This document shows positions 1 to 7,643 of a stretch of DNA of 38,237 nt, one piece after another. The notes under the pieces were generated by a model. That model had not been told where the DNA came from and did no database searches. It worked only from the letters and a program-made list of their open reading frames with translations. Both the position numbers and the translations under genes were made by a program. The stretch comes from Pseudomonadota bacterium. Its GTDB lineage: Bacteria; Desulfobacterota; Desulfovibrionia; Desulfovibrionales; Desulfovibrionaceae. The DNA lies in contig JAHIUD010000028.1 in the NCBI GenBank assembly GCA_018817515.1, positions 1-38,237 on the forward strand, given 5' to 3'. Each line of letters begins with the position of its first letter. Positions within the stretch are counted from its first letter, which is position 1.

Positions 1-432
1 GCCGACGCCCAGACCATCCGCCCCGAGGCCAAGATGCTGCTGGTGGCGGGCGCTGGCTGGGGCAAGTCCCAGCCCGGCGGCATGAAGCACCTGGACGAGG
101 CCAGTAGCCTCATCCTGGGCCTGCTTTCGGCCACCCAGTGCTCGCTTGGCAGCTCCAAGTCCCTGGTGGACCAGAGCGGCGACGGCGGCGCGCTGCCGTT
201 TTTGACGCACATGCACCAGGTGGGGCAGACCGGCTCCACCCCGCGCCACCAGAAGGGCCTGGCCACCTGCTGCCACGGCGAGGAGCCCCACGTGGTGGGC
301 TGGCGCTTCATCGGCGAGCGCCGCGCCATCAACCTGGACGCCAGCTGCGGCTGGGCCCAGGGCAAGGCCGACGTGCTCTACGTGGCCGATGCCTTTGCCG
401 TGGTGAACAAGGTTGTGGAGCTGTTGAAGTAG
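1..432 (+). CDS. Electron transfer flavoprotein alpha subunit-like, 3' part only
   Basis: The window opens inside this gene; 143 C-terminal residues are present, ending at TAG 430-432. The visible part resembles the FAD-binding C-terminal domain of EtfA. It has a stretch reading SSKSLVDQSGDGG, then HQVGQTG, and it ends with ADVLYVADAFAVVNKVVELL, like the closing segment of EtfA where the protein lies against EtfB. EtfA/EtfB heterodimers pass electrons from dehydrogenases to quinone oxidoreductases or in bifurcating complexes. The sequence diverges from textbook EtfA between about residues 75 and 115 (two adjacent Cys, Trp-rich), so it may be a lineage-specific EtfA paralogue. The missing N-terminus and EtfB lie upstream of the window. 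An intrinsic terminator follows at 456-500. Confidence 0.6.
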   Translation, partial: ADAQTIRPEAKMLLVAGAGWGKSQPGGMKHLDEASSLILGLLSATQCSLGSSKSLVDQSGDGGALPFLTHMHQVGQTGSTPRHQKGLATCCHGEEPHVVGWRFIGERRAINLDASCGWAQGKADVLYVADAFAVVNKVVELLK

Positions 433-455
433 GCTGTAGACACCAAACGAAGCAC

Positions 456-500
456 AACCGCCGGGGCGGGGTCAGGCGGCCCTGCTCCGGCGGTTTTTTT
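456..500 (+). terminator. Intrinsic terminator, copy 1 of a duplicated sequence
   Basis: Arms AACCGCCGG (456-464) and CCGGCGGTT (487-495) are perfect complements and run into seven T (494-500). The stretch 456-499 is identical base for base to 1450-1493, including the 22-base loop. It terminates the EtfA-like gene. Confidence 0.9.
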
Positions 501-558
501 GCCAGGCTATTCTGCGCCTGATCACACCCTCCTGCGCCAGCTTTTAATTTGCGGAGGA

Positions 559-588
559 TTGACGCTGCCCTTGCCACCGAGCTACAAT
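559..588 (+). promoter_or_regulatory. Sigma-70-type promoter for the secreted protein gene
   Basis: TTGACG at 559-564, an 18-base spacer and TACAAT at 583-588 (5/6 matches in each box). The predicted start near 595 leaves a 30-base leader to the ATG at 625. Confidence 0.55.
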
Positions 589-624
589 TTGCCAGCACAT
601 ACCCTTCTGAAGATTGGAGCCCGC

Positions 625-1431
625 ATGCTCAAGCCGAACTGTTTGCAGCCCCAGTTCCTTGTGCCCGCCCTGCTCTTGTTCCTGCTGGCGTGGCTTGCCG
701 CCGCTCCGGCCAGGGCCGAGTCCGATGCCGCCGCACGCCTGCGCCAGTTGGCCGACCTGGCCGAGACTTACGCGGCCGATCAGAACTCCACGCACGAAGA
801 GCAGGCCGCCAGCCGCAGCCTCTCCAAACTGCTTGAAGGGCCTTCGGCCAACTCCGAGGCCACGGGCAAGGCCGCCCTGGCGCTCACCGAGATCGCCTTG
901 GGCCAAGGCCGCGCAGACACCGCCGCCAGCCTGGCCGGGGCTGTGCTCGGCATCGTGGCCGACAATACCGGCGGCGCCTGGGGCACCTTGGCTGCAAGGG
1001 CCAAAGACCTGCTCAGCGCGGCCACCACGGTGCGCGAGGCCTACGCCGAGAACGCCGCCTCCACCGGGCCCACCCTGCTCTACGTCAACGCCGCAGCCTT
1101 TGACCGCAAGCTTTCCAGCAGCTTGGCCGCGCGGCCCGCATGCTTCGAAGTGCTCTTCCCTTTGCCCGTGTCCATGAAAGCCTTGCCGGAACGCCTGGAC
1201 AAGTGGCTGTCGGCCATCGAAAAATCCGGCGGCAAGGTGCAGGCCGTGCCCGTGGCCGAACAGCGCGGCCTGTTCTCCGACCTCCTCGAATTGGCCATCA
1301 AGCTTTATGACCTCTTCACCGCCCGCGACCTTTACGAGCCCGCCCAGCATTACAATGCCACGGTCTACTACAAGCGCTCCGCCGGTACTCTGGTCAAGGT
1401 GGCGTTCACGCTGCGGGATCAGGGCAAGTAG
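625..1431 (+). CDS. Secreted or periplasmic protein of unknown function
   Basis: 268 aa. ATG 625 is preferred over the in-frame TTG at 499 because it follows GGAG at 616-619, lies 30 bases downstream of a good promoter, and starts a clear signal peptide: basic N-terminus, hydrophobic core at about residues 11-26 and an APARA-E cleavage site near 31. The mature part is rich in Ala and Leu. It looks helical in the first half (residues 35-150, possibly repeat-like) and mixed alpha/beta later. I see no catalytic motif and do not recognise the family. It is a single-gene unit isolated between two identical terminators (456-500 and 1450-1493), so it probably has its own regulation and may be a recent insertion. 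Confidence 0.75.
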   Translation: MLKPNCLQPQFLVPALLLFLLAWLAAAPARAESDAAARLRQLADLAETYAADQNSTHEEQAASRSLSKLLEGPSANSEATGKAALALTEIALGQGRADTAASLAGAVLGIVADNTGGAWGTLAARAKDLLSAATTVREAYAENAASTGPTLLYVNAAAFDRKLSSSLAARPACFEVLFPLPVSMKALPERLDKWLSAIEKSGGKVQAVPVAEQRGLFSDLLELAIKLYDLFTARDLYEPAQHYNATVYYKRSAGTLVKVAFTLRDQGK

Positions 1432-1449
1432 CCCGGCGAGCAGATGTGA

Positions 1450-1493
1450 AACCGCCGGGGCGGGGTCAGGCGGCCCTGCTCCGGCGGTTTTTT
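1450..1493 (+). terminator. Intrinsic terminator, copy 2 of a duplicated sequence
   Basis: Arms at 1450-1458 and 1481-1489 with a six-T tail (1488-1493). Identical to 456-499. It terminates the secreted-protein gene that stops at 1431. Confidence 0.9.
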
Positions 1494-1516
1494 GCGTCCG
1501 CGAGTCTGTACTCCCG

Positions 1517-1545
1517 TTGACAGGGCGGGAGCGGGCGGCTAGGCC
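1517..1545 (+). promoter_or_regulatory. Possible promoter of yedF
   Basis: A perfect TTGACA at 1517-1522 lies just after terminator copy 2. At 17 bases the -10 would be TAGGCC (1540-1545), which is poor. The -35 match and the position before yedF are the only support. Confidence 0.35.
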
Positions 1546-1587
1546 TGTTGGCATCGAAACATTAAATTTCAGAAATAGGAGATAACA

Positions 1588-2217
1588 ATGTCTGCCGACA
1601 TCATTCTGGATTGCAAGGGCCTGGCATGCCCCGGCCCGGTCATGCGCTGCCTGGAGCTCATCGAAAAGACCGCGCCCGAGAGCTTCATGGTGCTGGTGGA
1701 CGATCCTGCCGCGCGGGAGAACGTCCTGCGACTGCTTGGCTCCAAGGGTTACAGCGTGGCCACGGCCGAGGCCCCGGACCACACCGAGCTCTTCGCCACG
1801 CGCGCAGGCCATGTCTTGTCTGCCGGGGAGGCTGCAGCCCAGGCCGCCGCCGCTGAGGTTCTTGCCGCCGCCCCGGTCAGCGACAAGGTCACGGTGCTCA
1901 TCGCCTCTGAGGGCATCGGCGCGGGCAGCGACGACCTGGGCGGCAAGCTCATGCTGAACTTCCTGGCCACCCTGCCGGAACTGGGCCCGAGCCTCTGGCG
2001 CATCATCCTGGTCAACGGCGGGGTGCGGCTGGCCACCACCGGCCATCCGTGCCTGGAAAAGCTCGCGGCCCTGGCCGCAAACGGCGTCCAGGTGCTGGTG
2101 TGCGGCACCTGCCTGACCTACTTCGACCTCATGGCGGCCAAGGCCGTGGGCGAGACCACAAACATGCTCGACGTGGTCACCAGCCTGCAGATGGCGGGCA
2201 AGGTCATCCGGGTGTAG
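1588..2217 (+). CDS. yedF: YedF family protein (TusA-like plus DsrE-like domains)
   Basis: 209 aa. The N-terminal TusA/SirA domain (about 1-75) carries the conserved CPGPV motif with its persulfide Cys at residue 14. The C-terminal DsrE/F-like domain (about 95-209) has VLIASEGIGAGSDDLG, a Gly-Val segment and a CGTC motif. This two-domain arrangement is the YedF family, associated by genome context with selenium or sulfur trafficking; the role is inferred and not biochemically settled. The start is clear: GGAG at 1577-1580 precedes the ATG at 1588. It is flanked by a terminator upstream and a flavoredoxin gene downstream, 136 bases away. Sulfur-relay proteins of this kind are common in sulfate reducers. 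Confidence 0.85.
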   Translation: MSADIILDCKGLACPGPVMRCLELIEKTAPESFMVLVDDPAARENVLRLLGSKGYSVATAEAPDHTELFATRAGHVLSAGEAAAQAAAAEVLAAAPVSDKVTVLIASEGIGAGSDDLGGKLMLNFLATLPELGPSLWRIILVNGGVRLATTGHPCLEKLAALAANGVQVLVCGTCLTYFDLMAAKAVGETTNMLDVVTSLQMAGKVIRV

Positions 2218-2233
2218 CCCGCCGGTCTGTGTT

Positions 2234-2267
2234 TGGCCGCATCTGGCCGCATCTGGCCGCGTCTGGC
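2234..2267. repeat. Short tandem repeat, 10-bp unit
   Basis: Three units of TGGCCGCATC (third unit TGGCCGCGTC) followed by a partial TGGC, in the gap between yedF and the flavoredoxin gene. No function is evident; such arrays can change length by slippage. Confidence 0.8.
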
Positions 2268-2353
2268 CTGCTCGCGGGTGTGCTTGCCAAGCGGGCCGGG
2301 CCACGGCAGAATGCCCTGACAGCGCAGCACCCCAGCCTCAAAAGGAGCACCGC

Positions 2354-2926
2354 ATGAAACAATCCCTGGGAGCCAAGACCCTGGCCCAGCCCACTCCTGT
2401 CTGGGTCATCGGGTCCTACGACGCCGCAGGCAAGCCCAACATGATGACCGCCGCCTGGGGGGGCATCTGCTGCTCCAAGCCGCCCTGCCTGGCCGTGTCC
2501 GTGCGCGCGGAGCGCCACACCTACGCCGCCGTCATGGCGCGCAAGGCCTTCACCGTCAGCGTGCCCTCCGAGCGCCACGTGGACGAGGCCGACTACGTGG
2601 GCATGGTCAGCGGCGCCACGGCGGACAAGTTCGCCGTCACCGGGCTCACGCCCGTCAGAAGCGAACTCGTGGACGCGCCCTACGTGGAGGAGTTCCCGCT
2701 CGTCATCGAGTGCAGGCTGCTCCAAGCCCTGGACCTGGGCGCGCACACCCAGTTCATCGGCGAGATCCTGGACGTGAAGGCCGACGCCGACATCCTCGAC
2801 GCCGAGGGCAACATCGACCTGACACGGCTATTGCCGCTCATCTTCTCGCCGGGCTCCAGCAAATACCACGGCGTGGGCCCGGCCCTTGCCCAGGCCTTCA
2901 GCGCTGGCAAGAAGTTCAGCGGGTAG
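2354..2926 (+). CDS. flr: Flavoredoxin / flavin reductase-family FMN-binding protein
   Basis: 190 aa, the usual length for flavoredoxin. The beginning (KQSLGAKTL, then TPVWVIGSYD and KPNMMTAAWGGICCSKPP) matches the FMN-binding split-barrel flavin reductase family. DKFAVTGLTP and HTQFIGEI are further family landmarks. Desulfovibrio gigas flavoredoxin binds FMN and has been linked to electron transfer in thiosulfate reduction. AAAGGAG at 2340-2346 sets the ATG at 2354. The protein has no signal peptide and is cytoplasmic. It is followed by a palindrome-rich gap and then by convergent rsgA. Confidence 0.85.
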   Translation: MKQSLGAKTLAQPTPVWVIGSYDAAGKPNMMTAAWGGICCSKPPCLAVSVRAERHTYAAVMARKAFTVSVPSERHVDEADYVGMVSGATADKFAVTGLTPVRSELVDAPYVEEFPLVIECRLLQALDLGAHTQFIGEILDVKADADILDAEGNIDLTRLLPLIFSPGSSKYHGVGPALAQAFSAGKKFSG

Positions 2927-2934
2927 GGTGACCA

Positions 2935-2964
2935 CCAGGGGCGCCGCCCCTGGACCCCGCCGGG
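2935..2964. repeat. Palindromic intergenic repeat, one end of the element seen at 6812-6976
   Basis: The 19-base palindrome CCAGGGGCGCCGCCCCTGG (2935-2953) is followed by ACCCCGCCGGGGC. The same core recurs as near-copies at 6812-6830 and, inverted, at 6958-6976. There is no T tract, so it is more likely a dispersed REP-like palindrome than a classical terminator, though it may protect the 3' end of the flavoredoxin mRNA. The rest of the 2927-3203 gap shows no gene. Confidence 0.6.
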
Positions 2965-3203
2965 GCAGACCTGGCTGGGGGTGTATTGTCGCCGAGGCGA
3001 TCCGCTCGAAGCCGCTGCCGACGGCAAGGCTGGACGGAGAATCCGCCTTGGCGAGGGCTTTTGGCCTGGGGGCCTTCAGCAGGTTTTCAGGCCTGCCAAA
3101 ACCCCCAGGCTGAACGGGTCGCCAATGTTGTTTGGAGAGCCGCAAGTGGCTCGCCCTGGTTCCTGCGCAGTGGTCGCCCAATGGCGGCTGCCTGTTGCCG
3201 GAC

Positions 3204-4259
3204 CTAATCCCTCATGTGTTTCTTGACCGCCTTGACGAGCCGGCCAAAGGTCTTGTCCTTCCGGCGCTTATCAAGGGCCGACAGGGCATTGTACTCGGAT
3301 TCCTTCCTGAGCTTGAGGTGGTGCGCAAAGCGTTCCCTGGCCAGTTCGCCGCGCTCGATGGCGGCCCTGACGGCGCAACCGGGCTCGTTCCCATGGCGAC
3401 AATCCGCGTAGCGGCACTGGGCCGAGAGTGCGGCGATGTCCTCGAACCCGGCTTCAAGGCCTTCCTCCGCCCCCACGATGCCGAGTTCCCGCATGCCGGG
3501 CGTATCCACCAGCAACGCGCCGCCCTGCAGGGTGCAAAGCTGCCGACGCGTCGTTGTGTGCCTGCCCTCGCCCGTGCCGCTCACGGTCTGCGTCCCGAAG
3601 ACATCCCGGCCCATGAGGCGGTTGACGAGCGTGGTCTTGCCAACGCCGGAGGAGCCGAGCAGGCAGCAGGTCTGCCCCGGGGCGAGGAGCTGCCGCAGCT
3701 CATCCAGTCCGCTGCCCGTGACGTTGCTGAGGGACATCGCCTTGCCTCTGGCAAGGGCGCGGAGCACTCCGAGCTTCCGCTCCACCTCCTCCTCCGGGAC
3801 GAGATCGGTCTTGGTGAGCAGAACCAGAGGCTCCACGCCCCCATCCAGCGCCATCACGAGGTAGCGCTCTAGGCGGTTCGGGTTGAAGTCGAACTGGCAG
3901 GACTGCACGATGAGGGCGAGGTCGATGTTCGCGGCGATCATCTGGCAACCCGCCCCCGCCCCGGGAGCCCTGCGGCGGAGGAACGTCCTGCGCGGCAGCA
4001 GTCCGACGATGATGGCGAAGGTGTCGTTGTTACAGTGGCGCACCAACGCCCAGTCGCCCACGCAGGGCAGCTGCTCCGGGCTGTCGATGCCGAAGGACAT
4101 CCTGCCGGACAATTCCGCAGGCACTTCGCGCAGTGCGTCACGCACCAGGCAGAAGCCGCGGTCAACGGCGGTGATGCGCGCGATGGCGCAGCCCTTGGTG
4201 TTCTGGAGGGCTGCGTGTTCTTCAAACCAGGTGTTGTAGCCGAGTTCTTGCAGCGTCAT
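3204..4259 (-). CDS. rsgA: Ribosome small subunit-dependent GTPase A
   Basis: 351 aa from the ATG at 4259; a longer open frame to 4463 lacks support. RsgA (YjeQ) is a circularly permuted GTPase that checks late maturation of the 30S subunit. An OB-fold region covers about 25-95. The GTPase motifs are in permuted order: G4 TKTD at 149-152, G1 GSSGVGKTT at 202-210, then G3 DTPG at 252-255. The C-terminal zinc finger has C-x5-C-x-H-x5-C spacing (CRYADCRHGNEPGC), as in the family. The upstream GGGGAA is a modest ribosome site. It is a stand-alone gene convergent with the flavoredoxin gene. Confidence 0.93.
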   Translation of the reverse strand: MTLQELGYNTWFEEHAALQNTKGCAIARITAVDRGFCLVRDALREVPAELSGRMSFGIDSPEQLPCVGDWALVRHCNNDTFAIIVGLLPRRTFLRRRAPGAGAGCQMIAANIDLALIVQSCQFDFNPNRLERYLVMALDGGVEPLVLLTKTDLVPEEEVERKLGVLRALARGKAMSLSNVTGSGLDELRQLLAPGQTCCLLGSSGVGKTTLVNRLMGRDVFGTQTVSGTGEGRHTTTRRQLCTLQGGALLVDTPGMRELGIVGAEEGLEAGFEDIAALSAQCRYADCRHGNEPGCAVRAAIERGELARERFAHHLKLRKESEYNALSALDKRRKDKTFGRLVKAVKKHMRD

Positions 4260-4704
4260 TGCATTTCCCCGCAGGCGTCTGGCGAACCAAACGCCCGCTG
4301 TTGCGGTGTCGGTGTTCTGGACGCGGCGGCGACGTCGCTGTTGCGGCATGTATGCAACGGCAAGCGGCGCGCGCGACCAGAGGGTGCCTCGGGTGCGCAA
4401 AGGGGGTGGTGGCTGCTGGGCAAACGTCAAGATGGCCGACCGGGCTCTGCCGGGCGGGATCAAGATGGGCGGGACAGAAAGCGCCGCAACGGTAGCCGTC
4501 GCCTAGGGAAAGGGCGGCTCAGGCGCTGGAGGCGCTTACCGGCCGTGGCTTTCGCCAGCAACCGGGGAGGCAATATCCAGAGTGATGCTGCTCAAAAAAA
4601 CCTCTTTTTTAAATAAGCTCTATGCCGAAAGATACCCGTGGGGACCTCCTGCGTCAAGTTCGGCGCCGCGGTGCAGTCCGGGCCTTCTCTCGCCTCGCCG
4701 GAAT
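4260..4704. other. Gene-free spacer between rsgA and the ABC operon
   Basis: 445 bases with no convincing reading frame; the open frames are GC-driven shadows without ribosome sites or recognisable protein. It should hold the rsgA promoter and the end of the ABC-operon transcript. The only feature I see is an AT-rich patch at 4592-4617, where runs of A and T (AAAAAAA-CCTC-TTTTTT) could form a weak hairpin with a U tail for transcripts from the ABC operon. Confidence 0.5.
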
Positions 4705-5436
4705 CTACACCACCAGCCCGTCGGCCATCCTGACCACCCGGTCGGACAGGCTCGCGTACTGCTCGTTGTGCGTGACCATGACCACCGAGAGCCCATCCTT
4801 GTGAATCTGGCTGAGGAGCTCCATCACTGTTGACCCCGTGGCCGAGTCCAGGCTGCCCGTGGGCTCGTCGGCAAAGAGGATCTGCGCGTCCTTCACCAGC
4901 GCCCGGGCAATGGCCACGCGCTGCTGCTCCCCGCCGGAGAGCTGCCCCGGCAGCCGGTGCCCCTTGTCCGCCAGGCCCACGCGCTCCAGGCACTCCCGCG
5001 CGCGCTCTTTCTGCGCCCGCGACACGGGCTTCAGCCCGCGCATGAACGGGAGCAGGGTGTTTTCCAGCGCCGTCAGGTAGGGCAAGAGGTAGTGGAACTG
5101 GAAGATCACCGCGAAATCGCGGTGGCGCAGGCCGTCGATGTCGGCCTCGCTGGCCGTAGTCAGGTCGAAGCCGTTGTAGGTAAGCTGGCCGGAATCGGGC
5201 CGGAGCAGGGTGGACAGCACGGACAGGAAGGTGCTCTTGCCCGAGCCGGAGCGGCCCACGATGGACACGAACTCGCCCGGCGCGACGGATAGCGACACGC
5301 CCTTGAGCGCCTGGGTGGGGGTGCCGTCCTGGGTGAATGACTTGGTCACGTCCACTGCATGCAGTATGGGGGCCTGATCAATGCTGGCGTTCATGGCTGC
5401 CCCGAGGTCGGGCGCGGCGGTGGCGGCGGTGTTCAT
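4705..5436 (-). CDS. ABC transporter ATP-binding protein, MacB/LolD type
   Basis: 243 aa nucleotide-binding subunit. Walker [10 protein letters not shown] is at 61-69, the Q-loop lies in IFQFHYLLP (111-119), the signature LSGGEQQR at 166-173, Walker B ILFADEP at 186-192 and the switch His at 223. These are the hallmarks of the MacB/LolD/FtsE group that works with FtsX-type permeases. The first 20 residues are a nonconserved extension; a second Met is at 15. The ATG at 5436 is supported by AGGAGG overlapping the stop of the upstream permease gene 11 bases away, so the two are translationally coupled. It is the third gene of the DUF2318-permease-ATPase operon and powers the permease at 5448-6794. 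The exported or imported substrate is unknown. Confidence 0.9.
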   Translation of the reverse strand: MNTAATAAPDLGAAMNASIDQAPILHAVDVTKSFTQDGTPTQALKGVSLSVAPGEFVSIVGRSGSGKSTFLSVLSTLLRPDSGQLTYNGFDLTTASEADIDGLRHRDFAVIFQFHYLLPYLTALENTLLPFMRGLKPVSRAQKERARECLERVGLADKGHRLPGQLSGGEQQRVAIARALVKDAQILFADEPTGSLDSATGSTVMELLSQIHKDGLSVVMVTHNEQYASLSDRVVRMADGLVV

Positions 5437-5447
5437 GTTGGGGCCTC

Positions 5448-6794
5448 CTACAGAGTGACGAGGGCTTCGCTGGGTTCGATGGCCGCGGCCTTCCAGGCCG
5501 GAACCAGGGACGCCAGCGAGGTCAAAAGCGCCAGGATCACGGCTGTGGCCAGCAGGTGCAGGGGCTCAAACGACAGGGTCGCGCCCTCGCTCAGCTCCAG
5601 CACCTGCAGGATGCGGAAGCTCACCGCAAAGCCCGCCAGATAGCCCACGACCCCGGCCAGCAGCCCGATGCTGGCGGCCTCGGCGAAGAAGATGGAGAAC
5701 ACCGCGCGGCGCGAGAATCCGAGCGAACGCAGGATGCCGATCTCCTTTTTGCGCTCGTTGACGGCGGAGAGCATGGAGATGCCGACCATGGAGCAGCCCG
5801 TGAGCAGGATCACCAGGCTCACCGAAAGGATCAGCCGCTTGACGAAATGCACGGAGTACATGCGCTGCTCCACGATGTTGCGGAGCGTCTTGATCTCGAC
5901 ATTCGGCAGGGCCGCGCCGAGCTGGTTCACGATGTCCTCGATGGGGCAGCCGGAGCACAGCGCCGCAACCTCCAGGAAATTGGCCTTGCCCGTGCGGCCC
6001 ACGGCGTTCTGCACAAAGGTCAGGTCGGCCAAAAGCACGTTGTCGTCCTCGCTGCCCGTAGGGGCCAGGATGCCCGTCACCAGCATGTGCGTCTTGCCCA
6101 GGGGCACCTTGTCGCCCAGCTTGAGGTTCAGCTTGGCCGCGGCCGCGCTGCCCACCAGCACGCCGTTGCCGCTGTACGTGTCCTTGGGCAGGCCCAGGGG
6201 CGCCATGGCGGCCTGGGCAAGGCCTGTAGGGCTTGTTTCAGCAGGAATCGGGGCCGGAGTGGGGGCCGGAGTGGGGGGCGGAGTGTGGGCCGAGGCCGGA
6301 GTCGAAGCAGCGTGCATGCCGCCCCCCGCCTTCTTTGCCGGGGCGGGCTCCTCTCCGGGCAGGGCGCCCTGCGCCACATCCCAGTAGCTCTTGAGCTGCT
6401 TTTCCTGGGCGAAGCGAACGCCGACGATGGCCACGGCCATGCCTTGCACGCGGTCCATGACCACGAGCTTTGGCGCGATGACCGAAATGTTCTTGCGCAG
6501 GGCGATGGCGTCGATGCGCGCGATGGTGTCGCGCTCGTCCAAGTAGTTCACGTCGAAGAGCATGTCGCCCAGAGCGAACCCGCCGTAGCTCACTGTGAGC
6601 TTTTCGCTTATGGGCGAGACCAGGATGTTGGCGCCGAAGCTCACCAGCTTCTTCTCCAGGCCCTCGCCCACCACGCGCGAGACGAAATTGAGCGACACGA
6701 TGCTCACCACGCCAAGGGTGAACACGAGCAGCAGCAGCAAGGTGCGCACCCACTTCTTGCGGGAGTTTCGCAGCGCGATGGTCAGGATGTTCAT
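5448..6794 (-). CDS. ABC transporter permease, FtsX/MacB type, linked to DUF2318
   Basis: 448 aa. It has one N-terminal membrane helix (about 17-38), a large periplasmic MacB-PCD-like domain, and three C-terminal helices in an FtsX domain (about 315-440). A typical NERKKEIGILRSLG segment lies at the cytoplasmic coupling loop, where it meets the ATPase. Residues about 146-192 are an unusual insertion, Pro/Ala/Thr-rich and encoded by an imperfect tandem DNA repeat, inside the periplasmic domain. In Campylobacter and uropathogenic E. coli, permeases of this type sit with DUF2318 proteins next to FTR1/P19 iron-uptake genes. Here only one permease is present and no FTR1 or P19 gene is in view. Confidence 0.88.
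   Translation of the reverse strand: MNILTIALRNSRKKWVRTLLLLLVFTLGVVSIVSLNFVSRVVGEGLEKKLVSFGANILVSPISEKLTVSYGGFALGDMLFDVNYLDERDTIARIDAIALRKNISVIAPKLVVMDRVQGMAVAIVGVRFAQEKQLKSYWDVAQGALPGEEPAPAKKAGGGMHAASTPASAHTPPPTPAPTPAPIPAETSPTGLAQAAMAPLGLPKDTYSGNGVLVGSAAAAKLNLKLGDKVPLGKTHMLVTGILAPTGSEDDNVLLADLTFVQNAVGRTGKANFLEVAALCSGCPIEDIVNQLGAALPNVEIKTLRNIVEQRMYSVHFVKRLILSVSLVILLTGCSMVGISMLSAVNERKKEIGILRSLGFSRRAVFSIFFAEAASIGLLAGVVGYLAGFAVSFRILQVLELSEGATLSFEPLHLLATAVILALLTSLASLVPAWKAAAIEPSEALVTL
6246..6306. repeat. Tandem repeat inside the permease gene
   Basis: Imperfect repeats of about 12 bases (GGGGCCGGAGTG-like units), encoding the Pro-Ala-Thr linker at about residues 163-183 of the permease on the minus strand. 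Length is likely variable between strains. Confidence 0.75.
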
Positions 6795-6811
6795 GAAAGA
6801 TGCCTCCGGCG

Positions 6812-6976
6812 CAAGGGGCGCTGCCCCTTGACCCCGCTGGGGGGAATGATTCCCCCCAGACCCCCTCGTTTGTTCGCTGCGGATTTGGCGGCGGGGACCG
6901 CCGCCAAATCCGCAGCCAAATGGGGAGTCCAGAGGGCCTCAGGCCCTTTGGCAGGGTCCAGGGGCAGCGCCCCTGG
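6812..6976. repeat. 165-bp nested-palindrome element with inverted ends
   Basis: The stretch between the DUF2318 and permease genes is built of consecutive palindromes: 6812-6830, 6837-6859, a perfect 19-bp inverted repeat 6876-6894/6898-6916 with a 3-base loop, 6929-6951, and 6958-6976. The outermost palindromes are inverted near-copies of each other, followed by ACCCC on the left and preceded by GGGTC on the right. The whole element therefore behaves like a small inverted-repeat (BIME/MITE-like) unit. It lies inside the predicted operon transcript and would fold into stable stem-loops. A single-end relative is at 2935-2964. Confidence 0.75.
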
Positions 6977-6981
6977 TGCCA

Positions 6982-7500
6982 TTAAAAGTATGCGACTCCG
7001 GCTTTGAGGTCGGCCTCGGGTATGGTCACGCTGGTGGCGCTGAGGGTGCGGCTGATGGGCGAGGGGTTGCAGCCGCCCTTGACCTCCATGACCTTGTTGG
7101 AGTGGAAGCGCATGCCGCAGTTATTGCACTTCATGAACTCGCCGTCCTGGGAGTAGCCTTTCTTTTCGCGGTAGCAGACGTCGCAGGCGTTGAGCGCGGT
7201 GCGCACGACGCCGTCCTTGCTCTTGATGATGAAGAACTGCACGGCTTTGCCGCCGGTCTTGTAAGTGTAGAAGTGTGCCTTGCCGTCGGAGACCTCGGAC
7301 AGGGGCAGGGTCACGGCTCCGGCCTTGGCTTTGACTTCCTGGGGGCCGCCGAAGAAGCTGAAGGCGTGAGCCTGGGAGGCCAGGGAGGCCAGCGCGAGGG
7401 CCAGCGCGACCAGCGCGGCCAGGATGACGAGGTGTCCGGGGGCGGTGCGGGGGACGGGCACGGCGATGGCGATGGGCTGGGGGTGGCGCTTGTGCTGCAT
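6982..7500 (-). CDS. DUF2318 membrane-anchored Cys-rich protein
   Basis: 172 aa from the ATG at 7500, which has AAGGAG nine bases upstream; an open frame reaching 7842 is discarded because it runs through the promoter region. A basic N-terminus and a hydrophobic segment (about 23-46, ending SQAHA-F) give a signal anchor or cleavable signal. The rest is a DUF2318 domain with conserved cysteines at 106, 109, 125, 128 and 144 in the pattern CDVCY...KCNNCG...GGCNPSP, suited to metal or Fe-S binding outside the membrane. Homologues belong to the FTR1/P19 iron-uptake neighbourhoods (FetD/FtrD-like). It is the first gene of the operon with the permease and ATPase. A sigma-54 promoter lies about 105 bases upstream. 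Confidence 0.87.
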   Translation of the reverse strand: MQHKRHPQPIAIAVPVPRTAPGHLVILAALVALALALASLASQAHAFSFFGGPQEVKAKAGAVTLPLSEVSDGKAHFYTYKTGGKAVQFFIIKSKDGVVRTALNACDVCYREKKGYSQDGEFMKCNNCGMRFHSNKVMEVKGGCNPSPISRTLSATSVTIPEADLKAGVAYF

Positions 7501-7614
7501 GCTGGTCGGCTCCTTGGCGTGTGGTAGGTGGTGGAGGGCAAGGCCGGGAACGGAGGTGGAAGAGCGGAACCTCCGTCCCCAGCAGTGCAAACCCTCTCTG
7601 CACGGTCTGGTATA

Positions 7615-7630
7615 GGCAATCTTTGTGCCA
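7615..7630 (-). promoter_or_regulatory. Sigma-54 promoter of the DUF2318-ABC operon
   Basis: On the minus strand the sequence is TGGCAC-AAAGA-TTGCC. The invariant GG and GC are separated by exactly 10 bases, as in the -24/-12 consensus TGGCAC-N5-TTGCW; 10 of 11 specified bases match. The predicted start is near 7604, leaving a leader of about 104 bases to the ATG at 7500. Transcription would require an AAA+ enhancer-binding protein, not encoded in this window. Confidence 0.75.
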
Positions 7631-7643
7631 CTCAAGAATAGTG

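Noticed and set aside
544-2304. 586-codon minus-strand open frame
   Set aside because: It lies antisense to the secreted-protein and yedF genes, crosses terminators, and reads as Gly/Ala/Arg/His low-complexity typical of GC-rich shadow frames.
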